Positions 1 to 9,310 of a stretch of DNA of 64,000 nt are shown here, piece after piece. The notes beneath the pieces are model-generated. The model did not search any database. It was given only the letters and a program-made list of their open reading frames with translations, and was not told the origin of the DNA. Every line of letters begins with the position of its first letter. The first letter of the stretch is position 1. Source of the DNA: PALSA-612 sp963711315 (lineage in GTDB: Bacteria > Actinomycetota > Thermoleophilia > Gaiellales > Gaiellaceae); the NCBI GenBank assembly GCA_963711315.1, contig CAVQDQ010000005.1, positions 62,001 through 126,000 of the forward strand, in the 5' to 3' direction. The position numbers and the translations under genes are program-made.

Positions 1-433
1 CGTCGCGTAGCGTCACGCTGCGCGTCACCGGGATGCCGTTCGCGCGTAGCACCGCCTTCATCAGGTCCTTGTCCATGCAGACGGCGGAGGCGGCGACGCC
101 CGCACCGACGTAGGGAACGCCCGCGAGCTCCAGCATGCCCTGCACCGTCCCGTCCTCACCGAAGGGGCCGTGCAGGATCGGGAGCACGACCTCCACGCCG
201 GCGAGGGCCTTCGTCACGAGGCCATCGGTGGCGGGAACGGGCAGTGTCTCAGCCGCCGTTCCCAGCTCCTTCGCCGTACCCTCACCGAGTCCCCAGCGGC
301 CGTCGTGTCCGATCGCGATCGTGACGACGTCGTAACGCGCGGGGTCGAGGGCGGCGATCACCGACCGGGCGGAGGCCAGCGAGATGTCGTGCTCGCTCGA
401 GCGGCCGCCCATGAGGATAGCGACGCGCCTCAC
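1..433 (-). CDS. ddl: D-alanine--D-alanine ligase, N-terminal part (cut by window edge)
   Basis: ATP-dependent cytosolic ligase that joins two D-alanines for the peptidoglycan stem peptide. About 144 codons are visible. The start reads VRRVAILMGGRSSEHDISLA and later come LPILHGPFGEDGTVQGMLEL and GVPYVGAGVAASAVCMDKDL, which are the N-terminal Ddl signatures; the ATP-grasp catalytic part lies beyond base 1. I chose the GTG at 433-431 because it overlaps the pknB stop (TGA, 430-432) as GTGA, so the gene is probably translationally coupled to the PASTA-kinase operon. Ddl at the end of this operon links precursor supply with the growth-control genes. Identity is secure; the 3' part cannot be judged. 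Confidence 0.93.
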   Translation of the reverse strand, partial: MRRVAILMGGRSSEHDISLASARSVIAALDPARYDVVTIAIGHDGRWGLGEGTAKELGTAAETLPVPATDGLVTKALAGVEVVLPILHGPFGEDGTVQGMLELAGVPYVGAGVAASAVCMDKDLMKAVLRANGIPVTRSVTLRD

Positions 434-2409
434 GGAGGTGGAAGCAAGTCCGTGGGCGTCGTCTCGGTTGTCCCGGTGTCTGTCGGCAACGTCTCCGAAG
501 GCGGCGGCTCGACGAAGCGTCCCACCGTGAGCGTGACGGTGGACTTCGGGTCGGCGTCGATGCCACCGGCCGGGCTCTGGGCCAGCACGATGCCGTCCTC
601 CTCGAACAGATCGGTGTCCGCGAACACGACGTCAACCTTGAAGCCGGCGCCGCGCAGCGTTGCCCGGGCGGTGCCGAGATCGAAGCCCTCGACGTCCGGC
701 ACCTGCACCTGAGCAGGTCCCTTCGAGACGGTGAGCGCAATCGTCGTGCCCGGCCGCTGCAGCGATCCGCCCGCCGGATCCTGGGCGATGACGGTGTTTT
801 TCGGCTTGTCCGAGTTCTCGAAGACCGGGGAGCCTGCCGTGAAGCCGGCATTCTCGATGGCGGAGATGGCAGCGTCGAGCGTCTCGCCGACCACTCCCGG
901 CACCGACACCTGCTTGATGCCGCGCGAGACGTTGATGAACACGGTCTCGCCCTCCGCCAGCCTCGTGCCCGCGCCGGGCTTTTGCGCCGTGACGGTCCCG
1001 ACCTCCTGCTCCGAGTAGACCTCGGAGACGCTCACCTCGAGGTTGGCGGCTGTCAGCATCGCCACCGCGTCGTCGCGTGACTCGCCGACGACGTCGGGCA
1101 CGGTCGTCTTCGCCACACCACTCGAGACGAAGATGGCGACGGTGGAGTCCTTGTCCACCCGTGTTCCCGCTGCCGGATCCTGGTCGAAGACGCGACCGAC
1201 CTCCACGTTCTCGTTCGGCCGCTTGCGGACCTGTGGGACGAGCCCGGCCTGCTTGATCTCCTGCACCGCCAGCGTCTGCAGCTTGCCCTCCACGAAGGGC
1301 ACCGAGACGGGCTTTGCGCCCGAGATCTGGTCGGCGATCCGGTCGTACACGTAATACGACGCGAAGGCGGCCGCCACAAGGAGCAGGCCGGCCAGAAGCC
1401 ACGGCCAGATGGGCCGGCGTCGAACGGAGCGGTCGTAGTCGTAGTAGCGGTCGGTCGACCGCCGGTACGTCGTCGGGGCCTCGGAGCTGCCGATGACGCC
1501 TGTTGCCGCTACGGCTGCTCCGGCGCCGGCGAGAACCGACGTTGCGGCTTCCTCGGTGGCCGGCGAGACGGACAGTCCGGCCGCGAACCGCGCAAGGTCG
1601 GCGTCCATGTCCCTCGCGCTCTTGTACCTCTGCTCGGGATCCTTCGCCAGCGCCCGTAGGACGATCGCGTCGAGCTCGTGCGGGATCTCCGGGCGTTTCG
1701 CGGAGGGCGCCTCGGGGATCGCGGAGAGGTGCTGCATCGCCACCTCCAGCGGCGTGTCGCCCGCGAACGGGACGCCGCCGGTCAACATCTCGTAGAGCAC
1801 GATCCCGGTCGAGTAGATGTCGGCTGCGGGGCCGGCAGGTGCGCCGCGCGCCTGCTCGGGGGACAGGTACTGGGCGGTGCCGATGATCGAGCCGGCCTCC
1901 GTCACCTGGCTCGAGCCGGAGCGAGCGATCCCGAAGTCCATGACCTTGACGCGACCGTCGGGGGCGACGATGACGTTGTGCGGCTTGATGTCGCGGTGGA
2001 CGATGGCGTTGCGGTGCGCGAACTCGAGGGCGGCGAGGATCTGCCGCGCGTAGTCGACGGCGATACGGATCGGCGTCGCACCTCGAGAGACGAGCAGTTC
2101 CTTGAGCGTTTTGCCCTCGAGGTACTCCATCGCGATGTAGTACGTCCCGTCGCTCTGGCCGCGGTCGTAGACCGCCACGATGTTGGGGTGTGAGAGCACC
2201 GCGGCGCTCTTCGCCTCTCGGCGGAAGCGCTCGACGAACTGCTCGTCCTGCGCGTGGCGCTCGTCGAGCGTCTTGATCGCGACGCGACGACCGAGCTCCT
2301 GGTCCTCTGCGAGGTAGACCGTCGCCATGCCCCCCGTGCCGAGCTTCCGCACCACGAGATAGCGATCGTCGAAGACGTGGTCGGGTTGGAGGATGTCGGA
2401 CGCGCCCAC
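430..2409 (-). CDS. pknB: PASTA-domain Ser/Thr protein kinase (PknB/StkP type)
   Basis: Membrane receptor kinase that senses muropeptides or lipid II and phosphorylates division and wall-synthesis proteins. It has 659 residues. The kinase domain spans about 17-275: glycine loop LGTGGMATVY, Lys46 in AIK, catalytic HRDIKPHN (138-145), DFG at 158-160 and activation loop GTAQYLSPEQA. A juxtamembrane linker is followed by one membrane helix (about 333-355) and four extracellular PASTA repeats (about 367-432, 433-499, 500-567, 568-632), then a Pro/Thr-rich tail. All catalytic residues are present. It is the second-last gene of a minus-strand run with pbpA 9 bp upstream and ddl overlapping downstream, the classical actinobacterial order. 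PstP, encoded in the same run, is the expected opposing phosphatase. Confidence 0.97.
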   Translation of the reverse strand: MGASDILQPDHVFDDRYLVVRKLGTGGMATVYLAEDQELGRRVAIKTLDERHAQDEQFVERFRREAKSAAVLSHPNIVAVYDRGQSDGTYYIAMEYLEGKTLKELLVSRGATPIRIAVDYARQILAALEFAHRNAIVHRDIKPHNVIVAPDGRVKVMDFGIARSGSSQVTEAGSIIGTAQYLSPEQARGAPAGPAADIYSTGIVLYEMLTGGVPFAGDTPLEVAMQHLSAIPEAPSAKRPEIPHELDAIVLRALAKDPEQRYKSARDMDADLARFAAGLSVSPATEEAATSVLAGAGAAVAATGVIGSSEAPTTYRRSTDRYYDYDRSVRRRPIWPWLLAGLLLVAAAFASYYVYDRIADQISGAKPVSVPFVEGKLQTLAVQEIKQAGLVPQVRKRPNENVEVGRVFDQDPAAGTRVDKDSTVAIFVSSGVAKTTVPDVVGESRDDAVAMLTAANLEVSVSEVYSEQEVGTVTAQKPGAGTRLAEGETVFINVSRGIKQVSVPGVVGETLDAAISAIENAGFTAGSPVFENSDKPKNTVIAQDPAGGSLQRPGTTIALTVSKGPAQVQVPDVEGFDLGTARATLRGAGFKVDVVFADTDLFEEDGIVLAQSPAGGIDADPKSTVTLTVGRFVEPPPSETLPTDTGTTETTPTDLLPPP

Positions 2410-2418
2410 GGCTACAGG

Positions 2419-3894
2419 TTAGGGAGAGCCTTCTCGGCTCAGAGCGGTTGTCATGATCTCGCGCGCTATCGGCGCCGCGGTCGAGCCGCCGGTGCCCGTC
2501 TGGTTCTCAAGGGCAACTGCGACCGCGATCCGTGCCTCTTCAGCCGGCGCGAATGCAACGAACCACGTCGTGTTGCGCCCCGCCACGCCGGTCTCGGCTG
2601 TACCCGTCTTCCCAGCCACCTCGACGCCCGAGATCTGCGCCGCAGTGCCGGTGCCTGCGGAGACCACGGAGACCATCATGTCGGTCAGTGCCTGGGAGGT
2701 CGACGTCTTCATCACGCGTCCGATCTCTTTCGGCTCGTGCCGCACGACCACCTTCCCGCCCGGCGAGCGGATGAGCTGCACGAGATAAGGCTGCATCAGC
2801 ACGCCGTCGTTCGCGATCGCCGACGCGACCATCGCCATCTGCAACGGCGTGATGCCCAGTCGCTCCTGGCCGAACGCGAGCCTGCCCGGGTCGACCTGGA
2901 AGTCCTGCTTGGGGAAGAAGAGCTTTCCGCGCTGGTAGAGGCCGCTCGGCTGCTGCTCGTCGCCGGGAAGCTCGAGTCCGGGGTCGGCGTACATGCCGAA
3001 CCGGCGGCCGTAGTCGAGGATGGCAAGTGCCCCGAGCTGTTTGCCGACTTCACAGAAGACGGAGTTGATCGAGTACTGCAGCGCCTGATGGAAGCTCACC
3101 CGGCCGAAGGGGCTCTCGGTGTCGTAGTTGTAGACCGGCTTGCCGTACTCGGTGCAGTAGCCCGGGTCCGTGAAGCCCGTGTCCGGAGTCACCTTCCCCA
3201 TGTCGAGCGCCGCGGTGGCCGTCACGAGCTTGAACGTGGAGCCCGGTGCGTAGAGGCCGGCGGTGGCGCGGTTGAGGAGCCGAGCTGCGGGCAAGCACGC
3301 GGCCGGGTGGCGGAGGATCTGCCGGTAGTTCCGCTCCACCTGGTTGGCGTCGTAGCCGGGTGACGTGGCCATGGCCAGTACGGCGCCCGTGGACGGCTCC
3401 AAGGCGACCGCCGCGCCGCAGTTCCCTGCCAGCGCGCGCTGCGCTGCACGCTGTAGCTTGGGATCGATCGTCAGCGTGACGGAGTTGCCGACGATCGTCT
3501 TCCCCGCGAGCGCGTCGAGCTTCGTGCCGAGCACCGTGCGCAGGCTGCCGTTGGAGCCCGTGAGGTAATCGTTCAGCGAACGCTCGAGCCCAGCCCGCGA
3601 CCGTGCCTGCGTCGAATAGCCGACGACGTTCGAAGCGAGGTCTCCCTGCGGGTAGCGGCGGAAGTAGAACGTCTGGCCGTCCACCTTCTTCACGCGGTTC
3701 GCGGCCAGCACAGTGCCGTCGGCGGCGCGGACGAGTCCCCGTTTGATCTTGAACTGGGCGACGCTCTTGATGGCGTTGTCCTGCCGGGCTGAGAGGTCGC
3801 CCGCGGCCCAGGCCTGCCAGTACGTCGTGCCCACGACGAGCGCACCGATCAGCACGAGCCCGACGAAGGCGACCCTGCGGATCTCGGAGTTCAT
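2419..3894 (-). CDS. pbpA: Class B penicillin-binding protein (PbpA/FtsI-like transpeptidase)
   Basis: Periplasm-facing D,D-transpeptidase that cross-links peptidoglycan, normally partnered with a SEDS polymerase. It has 491 residues: an N-terminal membrane anchor (about 8-30), a short pedestal, and a transpeptidase domain with all three motifs, SxxK at Ser219-Lys222 (GSTFK), SxN at 275-277 (YSINS) and KTG at 429-431 (VAGKTGTAE). The shape is the PbpA type: a single anchor, a compact dimerisation region and no PASTA domain. Its ATG overlaps the stop of the SEDS gene (ATGA, 3891-3894), so polymerase and transpeptidase are co-translated. Which of elongation or division it serves cannot be told from sequence. 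Confidence 0.95.
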   Translation of the reverse strand: MNSEIRRVAFVGLVLIGALVVGTTYWQAWAAGDLSARQDNAIKSVAQFKIKRGLVRAADGTVLAANRVKKVDGQTFYFRRYPQGDLASNVVGYSTQARSRAGLERSLNDYLTGSNGSLRTVLGTKLDALAGKTIVGNSVTLTIDPKLQRAAQRALAGNCGAAVALEPSTGAVLAMATSPGYDANQVERNYRQILRHPAACLPAARLLNRATAGLYAPGSTFKLVTATAALDMGKVTPDTGFTDPGYCTEYGKPVYNYDTESPFGRVSFHQALQYSINSVFCEVGKQLGALAILDYGRRFGMYADPGLELPGDEQQPSGLYQRGKLFFPKQDFQVDPGRLAFGQERLGITPLQMAMVASAIANDGVLMQPYLVQLIRSPGGKVVVRHEPKEIGRVMKTSTSQALTDMMVSVVSAGTGTAAQISGVEVAGKTGTAETGVAGRNTTWFVAFAPAEEARIAVAVALENQTGTGGSTAAPIAREIMTTALSREGSP

Positions 3895-5153
3895 CGAGCG
3901 CGAGCCTCCGCGCGGTTCGAGACCAGCAGCAGGCCTGCGAGCATGACGAAGTTCGCGACGACGCTCGAGCCGCCGTAGCTGACGAACGGCAACGTGATCC
4001 CGGTCAGCGGAATCACGCGCAGCACGCCGCCGACGATGATGAACGCCTGCAGCGCGAGGCCGAACGTGAAGCCGACGGCGAGCAGTTTCGAGAATCCGTC
4101 CTCGGCGAGAATCGCCGCCCGGAAGCCCCGCAGGCAGAGCACCATGAAGACGAGCAGGAACGCGGCGATTCCCACGAGCCCGAGCTCCTGCGCGAGCGCG
4201 GCAAAGATGAAGTCGGTGTCGAGGTACGGGATGTAGGAATTGCCTTCAGGGCTCGTAAACGTCCCCTGGCCCAGTCCGGTGCCGCCGAAGCCGCCGTTCC
4301 CGATCGAGTAGAGCGCCTGCACGGGCTGGTAGCCGAGGCCGTGCGGATCGGCCCACGGGTCGAGCCAGGTGTCGATGCGCTGCCCCACGCGCCCGATCGA
4401 CGTGTACGCGAGCGCAGCGCCGCCCGCGAACAGGGCGAGGCCGACGGCCACGAACAGCGCGCGACCCGTGGCGACGTAGAGCATGGCCAGGAAGATCCCG
4501 AAGTAGAGGAACGCGCTGCCGAGGTCGTTCGTCTCGACGATGATCAGCATGGCCGCGCCGAAGAACAGGAGCAGAGGCCCGAGATCCTTGAGCCGTCCCT
4601 GCGCGAGCACCTCACGCTTCTCGCGGAGGTACGCGGCGAGGAAGACGATGAGGAACACCTTCGCGAGCTCTCCGGGCTGGAAGCCGAGCGGCCCGATGTC
4701 GATCCATAGGCGGGCGCCGTTCACGGTGCGCCCGATGACGGGCAGTGCGGGCAGCGCGAGCAGGATCACCGCCGCGACCGCGCAGACGTACTTGTAGCTC
4801 TCGACCCTTCGGTAATCGCGTCGGAAGGCGAGCAGTACCGCGGTCATGGCGATCACGCCGACGACGATCCACGCCGTCTGGCGCAGTGCATCGGTGGGGT
4901 TGAGGCGGTAGATCTCGATCACGCCGATGGCCGTCAGCAGCGCGACGAGCGGCAGGAGGTAAGGATCCGCGTAGGGCACGGTGAAGCGCAGCACGAGATG
5001 TGCGGCGAGGTAGAGGCAGAGGAAGAAGATCCCGTACGTGAGCGAGGCCCCGTCGATCACGTCCTGGCGGGCGATGTAGACGCTCGCGAAGCCGAGGCAT
5101 GTGATGACGGCGACGATGGCCAGGCTGAGGAGCTCACGATTGCGGTACGTCAT
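3891..5153 (-). CDS. SEDS peptidoglycan polymerase (FtsW/RodA family)
   Basis: Integral membrane glycosyltransferase that polymerises lipid II together with the neighbouring PBP. It has 420 residues with about ten hydrophobic helices; the family region GGFGGTGLGQGT is followed by a C-terminal stretch with LPFVSYGGSS, typical of FtsW/RodA. The frame stays open 55 codons further upstream, but that part is arginine-rich shadow sequence overlapping pstP. The ATG at 5153 (MTYRNRELLS) precedes the first helix and forms an ATGA overlap with the pstP stop. RodA and FtsW cannot be separated with confidence here. The locus order pstP-SEDS-pbpA-pknB matches the mycobacterial rodA locus. Confidence 0.94.
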   Translation of the reverse strand: MTYRNRELLSLAIVAVITCLGFASVYIARQDVIDGASLTYGIFFLCLYLAAHLVLRFTVPYADPYLLPLVALLTAIGVIEIYRLNPTDALRQTAWIVVGVIAMTAVLLAFRRDYRRVESYKYVCAVAAVILLALPALPVIGRTVNGARLWIDIGPLGFQPGELAKVFLIVFLAAYLREKREVLAQGRLKDLGPLLLFFGAAMLIIVETNDLGSAFLYFGIFLAMLYVATGRALFVAVGLALFAGGAALAYTSIGRVGQRIDTWLDPWADPHGLGYQPVQALYSIGNGGFGGTGLGQGTFTSPEGNSYIPYLDTDFIFAALAQELGLVGIAAFLLVFMVLCLRGFRAAILAEDGFSKLLAVGFTFGLALQAFIIVGGVLRVIPLTGITLPFVSYGGSSVVANFVMLAGLLLVSNRAEARAR

Positions 5154-6280
5154 GGCACGACGTCCCTGGCGTAGGCGTCCACCTCGCCGATCGCGCTGTC
5201 GCGGCTCTGGAGATGGTGGTCGAAGAGCTCTCGGCGCTCGGCCTGGGAGAGGTTCGCGGCGATCAGCGGGCTCTCGTAGACGACGCGGTAGAGCTTGACT
5301 CCGAAGCCGAGATCCCACGGAAGGCCCTGGTAGACGGCGACGTTGCCGCTCTCCTCGACTCCCACGAAGTGGGCGCGGGAGAGCCCGAACACCGCGATCG
5401 CACCGACCACGAGCACAGCGAGCCCGGTAGCGATGAGTGCCGGCCCGACCCTCGTACGCCGGAGCGCCGGTGGAGCCTCTTCGCGGGCGAAGGGGCTGGG
5501 AACGCCGTGCAGCGTCTCCTCGTCGTCTCTGAGCGGGAGCTCTCCGGTCTCCTCGATCGCTTTGGCGCTGCCGGCGACCTCGAACAGCACGACCGTGATG
5601 TTGTCCTCGCCCCCTGCGCCGTTTGCCCTATCGATGAGCATGCGGGCTGCCGCGTCGAGATCGTCTCGGTGCTGCCCGAGCAGCTCGAGGATGGTGTCGT
5701 CGTCGACCATCGTCGTCAGGCCGTCCGAGCAGAGCACGAACACGTCACCGGGCTGTGTGGGCACGGGCATCACGTCGACCGCCACGTCTGGATCCGTGCC
5801 GAGCGCGCGCGTGATCACGGAGCGGTGGGGGTGATCACCTGCCTCGTCGGGAGACAGGCGGCCCGAGCGGACGAGCTCGGCCACGAGCGAGTGGTCTTCC
5901 GTCACCTGCTCGAGGGCACCGTCCCGCAGGAGATATGCGCGAGAGTCGCCGACGTGGCCGACCCAGACCTGGTCCTCCTCGACGAGTGCGACCGTCATCG
6001 TCGTGCCCATGCCGGAGACGGACTCGTCGGCCGCCGCGCGCTCGTAGACCGAGCGGTTGGCGGCGTCGATCAGTGCCACGACGCGATCACCGCCCGTCAG
6101 GTCACTTGCCTCGCTGCGGCCGACCGCCGCCGCCGCCAGCCGCGACGCGAGCTCTCCGGCCTGCGCGCCGCCCATGCCGTCCGCGATCGCGAAGAGCGGC
6201 GGCTCGCAGACGAAGGCATCTTCGTTGTGGCGCCGGCGCCGGCCGGGGTCGGTCAGGCCTGCGGAGTGGAGGACGCTCAT
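5150..6280 (-). CDS. pstP: PP2C-type Ser/Thr phosphatase (PstP)
   Basis: Metal-dependent phosphatase that reverses Ser/Thr phosphorylation by the PASTA kinase. It has 376 residues. The catalytic PPM domain spans about 1-235 with the metal-binding motifs HNEDAF, ADGMGG, VGHVGDSRAYLL, LCSDGL and GGEDNITVVL all intact. A linker rich in acidic and basic residues follows, then one membrane helix (about 278-300) and a C-terminal extracytoplasmic tail of about 75 residues. Its ATG overlaps the fhaB stop (ATGA). The domain order equals mycobacterial PstP. Confidence 0.96.
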   Translation of the reverse strand: MSVLHSAGLTDPGRRRRHNEDAFVCEPPLFAIADGMGGAQAGELASRLAAAAVGRSEASDLTGGDRVVALIDAANRSVYERAAADESVSGMGTTMTVALVEEDQVWVGHVGDSRAYLLRDGALEQVTEDHSLVAELVRSGRLSPDEAGDHPHRSVITRALGTDPDVAVDVMPVPTQPGDVFVLCSDGLTTMVDDDTILELLGQHRDDLDAAARMLIDRANGAGGEDNITVVLFEVAGSAKAIEETGELPLRDDEETLHGVPSPFAREEAPPALRRTRVGPALIATGLAVLVVGAIAVFGLSRAHFVGVEESGNVAVYQGLPWDLGFGVKLYRVVYESPLIAANLSQAERRELFDHHLQSRDSAIGEVDAYARDVVP

Positions 6281-6753
6281 CGCTCGAACCTGAGGTCGGT
6301 CTCGCCGATGCGGATCACGTCGCCGGGCGTGAGCCTGCGGGGCTTCTCGATGAGCACGCCGTTGACGGCAGTGCCGTTCGTCGAGCCCACGTCTTCGAGC
6401 CAGACGCCGTCTCCGCGAGACTCGACACGGGCGTGCTGCGTCGATGCGAAGTCGTCGTCGAGCGGAATGTCATTTGCGTGGCCGCGGCCGACAGTGACGG
6501 CAGCCGAGTCGATCTCGTACGGATCCTTCGGGACGTCGTCGTCCGAGACGAACACGAGCCGCCCGACGATCCGTCGCTCCGGCGCCTTGCCCTTCCGAAC
6601 CTGCTGCGGCGCGAGCACGAAGCTCTCCTGCGGCGTCCGCAGGTCGCGGCTGGCGGTCCGGACGATTCTCCAGAGGAAGAGGTACAGGAGGACCAGGAAG
6701 CCGACCTTCAGCAGGAGGAGCGCCTCCTCGACCGCAATGGAGGCGACGCTCAC
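6277..6753 (-). CDS. fhaB: Membrane-anchored FHA-domain protein (FhaB-like)
   Basis: Phosphothreonine reader of the kinase operon. It has 158 residues: an N-terminal membrane helix (LLLLKVGFLVLLYLFLWRIV), a basic linker, and a C-terminal FHA domain with TVGRGHANDIPLDDD, the conserved Ser/His of STQHARV, and STNGTAVNG. The frame is open further upstream, but the GTG at 6753 overlaps the fhaA stop as GTGA and lies directly before the helix, so I chose it. In mycobacteria the equivalent protein is a substrate of the PASTA kinases. Here the role is inferred from gene order and domain content. Confidence 0.93.
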   Translation of the reverse strand: MSVASIAVEEALLLLKVGFLVLLYLFLWRIVRTASRDLRTPQESFVLAPQQVRKGKAPERRIVGRLVFVSDDDVPKDPYEIDSAAVTVGRGHANDIPLDDDFASTQHARVESRGDGVWLEDVGSTNGTAVNGVLIEKPRRLTPGDVIRIGETDLRFER

Positions 6754-7508
6754 GGCAGCTCGCGCATGAAGACGAGCTCGGACTCCCCCAGAGTCACCGT
6801 GTCGCCGTCGTCGAGCTTCGCCCGCTCGACCCGCGCTCCGTTCACGTCCACGCCGTTCGTCGACCCGAGATCGACGATCCAATACGACGTTCCCTGCTGC
6901 CGCAGCTCCGCGTGGCGACGCGATACGTTGGGATCGCCGAGCCGCACGTCGCAGCTCGCCGAGCGTCCGAGCACGGTCACCTGCTTCGTGATCTCGTGCT
7001 TCGTCTGGCCCTCGAGCAGCGCCACGGTCTCCCTCGCCACCTCGCCCTCGGCAGCCGAGTCCTGCCCCTCCGTCGGCCGGTAGACCATCGTCTGCGCCGG
7101 CTTCGAGTCGGGAACCGGTTCCGCGTCCCGCCTGGTCGAACGTTGCTGAATCATGCGCGTGGCGATGCCGAACTCGCCGACGGTCAGGTCATCGTCGGTC
7201 GTCATGAGCACGACGGGCGGCGTGAGCATGACGTAGCTCTCGCGGCGCGCATGTTCTGCGAGGTACTCCTGCAGCTCGAGCTTCAGCGACGCCTCGTATG
7301 CCTCGAACTGCTCGCGGTCGGGCGTCGAGAGGTAGACCGTGTATTCGTTGGGCACGTAGACGCGCGAGACCGAGATCGTGCGGTGGTCGTCCATCTCCTT
7401 CGTGAGCTTGCGCGCCAGCTCGACCGGCTGGACGCTCGACTTGAAGGCACGGCCGAACACGCCCTCGACGAGCGCTTCGATCTTTTGCTCGATAGTGCGG
7501 AGGATCAC
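6750..7508 (-). CDS. fhaA: FhaA-like protein (DUF3662 plus FHA domain)
   Basis: Cytosolic adaptor that binds phosphorylated partners of the cell-wall regulatory system. It has 252 residues. The N-terminal DUF3662 domain (about 1-115) opens with the family-typical RTIEQKIEALVEGVFGRAFK and contains VYVPNEYTVYLS. A short linker with TMVYRP follows, then a C-terminal FHA domain (about 165-250) with TVLGRSASCDVRLGD, VSRRHAEL and STNGVDVNG. Start is GTG. It is the first gene of the seven-gene minus-strand run ending in ddl; 48 bp separate it from the second kinase, and no clear promoter is visible in that gap. Confidence 0.95.
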   Translation of the reverse strand: MILRTIEQKIEALVEGVFGRAFKSSVQPVELARKLTKEMDDHRTISVSRVYVPNEYTVYLSTPDREQFEAYEASLKLELQEYLAEHARRESYVMLTPPVVLMTTDDDLTVGEFGIATRMIQQRSTRRDAEPVPDSKPAQTMVYRPTEGQDSAAEGEVARETVALLEGQTKHEITKQVTVLGRSASCDVRLGDPNVSRRHAELRQQGTSYWIVDLGSTNGVDVNGARVERAKLDDGDTVTLGESELVFMRELP

Positions 7509-7556
7509 TGGTGGTCTCCGTCGTCCGTAGCGGAAGAATACGGACGCGGGAGAGGT

Positions 7557-9212
7557 CTATCCGCCGGTGACCGACCGCAGTGCGCGCACGGTCGCCACCG
7601 TCTCCATGGTGCGGTGCTCTGGCTCGCGGCGCAGCCGTGCACGTACATACGGCTCTGCCACGAGCGCCAGGCAGATCAGCCATGCCGTACCGACGACCGG
7701 GACCGCGGCAAGGGAAGGGGCTGCGAGCAACTGGGCGGCGACGAAGAACGCCGCCAGCCCGGCTGCTGCCCACGGCCCGCGCGCTCGGGCGAACGGGAGC
7801 GCCACTGCCACGAGACCGAGCACGACGGCCTGGACGATCGTCACTCGTTCCAGCGCCCGCACGACGGCTGCTGCGGCCTCTCCCGGACGGTCCGAGGCTG
7901 CAATGCCGAGGCGGTCGAGCGCGCTCGCGCCCGCAACTGCGGCAGTGACGAGGACCGCCATGGCCACCTGGATGCCGCGTCGCACCGGGTTCCCGATGAC
8001 GAGGCCGACGGCCGGGAGCGCGGCCACGAGGCCGACAGAGGCCAGAAGTGGTCCAGACGTCATGAACAGGCCGGCCTCTGCGTCTCGCCAGGAGAAGATC
8101 AGCCATGTGAGAGCGGCCGCGCCGTAGACGAGAGCGAGCCCCAGCGAGTAGTTCCCGAGCGGGAGCACCGGCACCGCGAGCGTGAAAGCCAGTCCCAGAC
8201 GGTTGTTGAGAAGCGCGAGCACTCCGGCCACGGCGGCGATCGCCAGCGGCCAGCCGGCGGGGAAGAACGGCAGTGCCGCTGCGCTCCAGGCGGCGAAGAG
8301 CACCGCGGCGCCGGCCGGTACCAGCTTGCGAGCCGCGGCCGCGGGCGGCATGGCGGGCCTCTGCGGTCGCCGGCGGGGACGCCGCAGGCCCGGAGCGACC
8401 TTGCGGAGCCGGGCGGCGAGCACGCGCGCGGACGGTCGCCGCTTCGGGTCGACGGCTAGGGCACGGTCGACGCACTCGACGACGGCCGGGTCGAGGTCCG
8501 GCCGCATGGCGGCGAGCGACGGCGCACCCTCCTCGATCCGGCGAGCAGTGTCGAGTAGCGAGCCGCCCCAGAACGGGTGCCGGCCGGCGAGCGCTTCCCA
8601 GAGCAGCACGCCCACGGCCCAGACGTCGGCGGCGGGCCTGGCGGGATCCCCGCGCAGACGTTCGGGCGAGATGTACGCGAGAGTGCCGGGGATGTCGCCG
8701 GCGGCGGTCAGCGCCTCGTCTTCGTGCATCACGGCCAGGCCGAAGTCGAAGAGCTTCACGCTCACGCCCTCGCCGTCCGCGAGCAGGACGTTGGCGGGCT
8801 TGACGTCGCGGTGCACGATGCCGTGGGCGTGCGCATTCGCCAGGCCGTCGAGGATCTGGGCGCCTGTCTCGATCGCTGCCTGGTCGTCCAGGCGGCTCTC
8901 GCGGATGGCCTCGCGCAACGTCTGGCCGGGGACGTACTCGTAGACGATGTAGACGTGGCCGGGATCGCGGGCGAGCGCATGCGCTCGCAGACAGCGCTCA
9001 TGCCGGAGCTTGGCGGCCGCGCTCGCCTCGCGCTCGGCGCGGGCTCCGGCGTTGCCTTCGCGCGGGACGATCTTGAGCGCCACCTCGGTGCCGCTTTCCG
9101 CTTCCACGGCGAGCCACACGGAGCCCGAGCTGCCGGAGCCGAGGGGTCGGATCGGCCTGTATCGCCCGAGCACGAGCGATCCAGGGGCGACTGCTGCGGC
9201 CGTCCGCGCCAT
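7557..9212 (-). CDS. Ser/Thr protein kinase with polytopic membrane C-terminus
   Basis: 551 residues. The kinase domain spans about 16-285 and is complete: LGSGSSGSVW glycine loop, Lys47 (ALK), HRDVKPAN at 134-141, DFG at 156-158 and GTLAYISPE. The second half (about 300-535) is a string of roughly ten hydrophobic helices with short loops and no PASTA or other recognisable sensor domain. It may sense a membrane signal; the ligand is unknown. It lies immediately upstream of fhaA in the same direction, so it may feed phosphorylation into the FHA proteins. A divergent hypothetical gene starts about 100 bp away. Kinase assignment is firm, specificity is not. Confidence 0.9.
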   Translation of the reverse strand: MARTAAAVAPGSLVLGRYRPIRPLGSGSSGSVWLAVEAESGTEVALKIVPREGNAGARAEREASAAAKLRHERCLRAHALARDPGHVYIVYEYVPGQTLREAIRESRLDDQAAIETGAQILDGLANAHAHGIVHRDVKPANVLLADGEGVSVKLFDFGLAVMHEDEALTAAGDIPGTLAYISPERLRGDPARPAADVWAVGVLLWEALAGRHPFWGGSLLDTARRIEEGAPSLAAMRPDLDPAVVECVDRALAVDPKRRPSARVLAARLRKVAPGLRRPRRRPQRPAMPPAAAARKLVPAGAAVLFAAWSAAALPFFPAGWPLAIAAVAGVLALLNNRLGLAFTLAVPVLPLGNYSLGLALVYGAAALTWLIFSWRDAEAGLFMTSGPLLASVGLVAALPAVGLVIGNPVRRGIQVAMAVLVTAAVAGASALDRLGIAASDRPGEAAAAVVRALERVTIVQAVVLGLVAVALPFARARGPWAAAGLAAFFVAAQLLAAPSLAAVPVVGTAWLICLALVAEPYVRARLRREPEHRTMETVATVRALRSVTGG

Positions 9213-9310
9213 CGATACCGTCCGCTTTGGCCGTGAGCGGTTGAACTCCTCTTATGCGGTTGGCGCCGGTCAATGGGTTACAGTGGGCCGAATCTCGGCC
9301 CCGATTGCCC

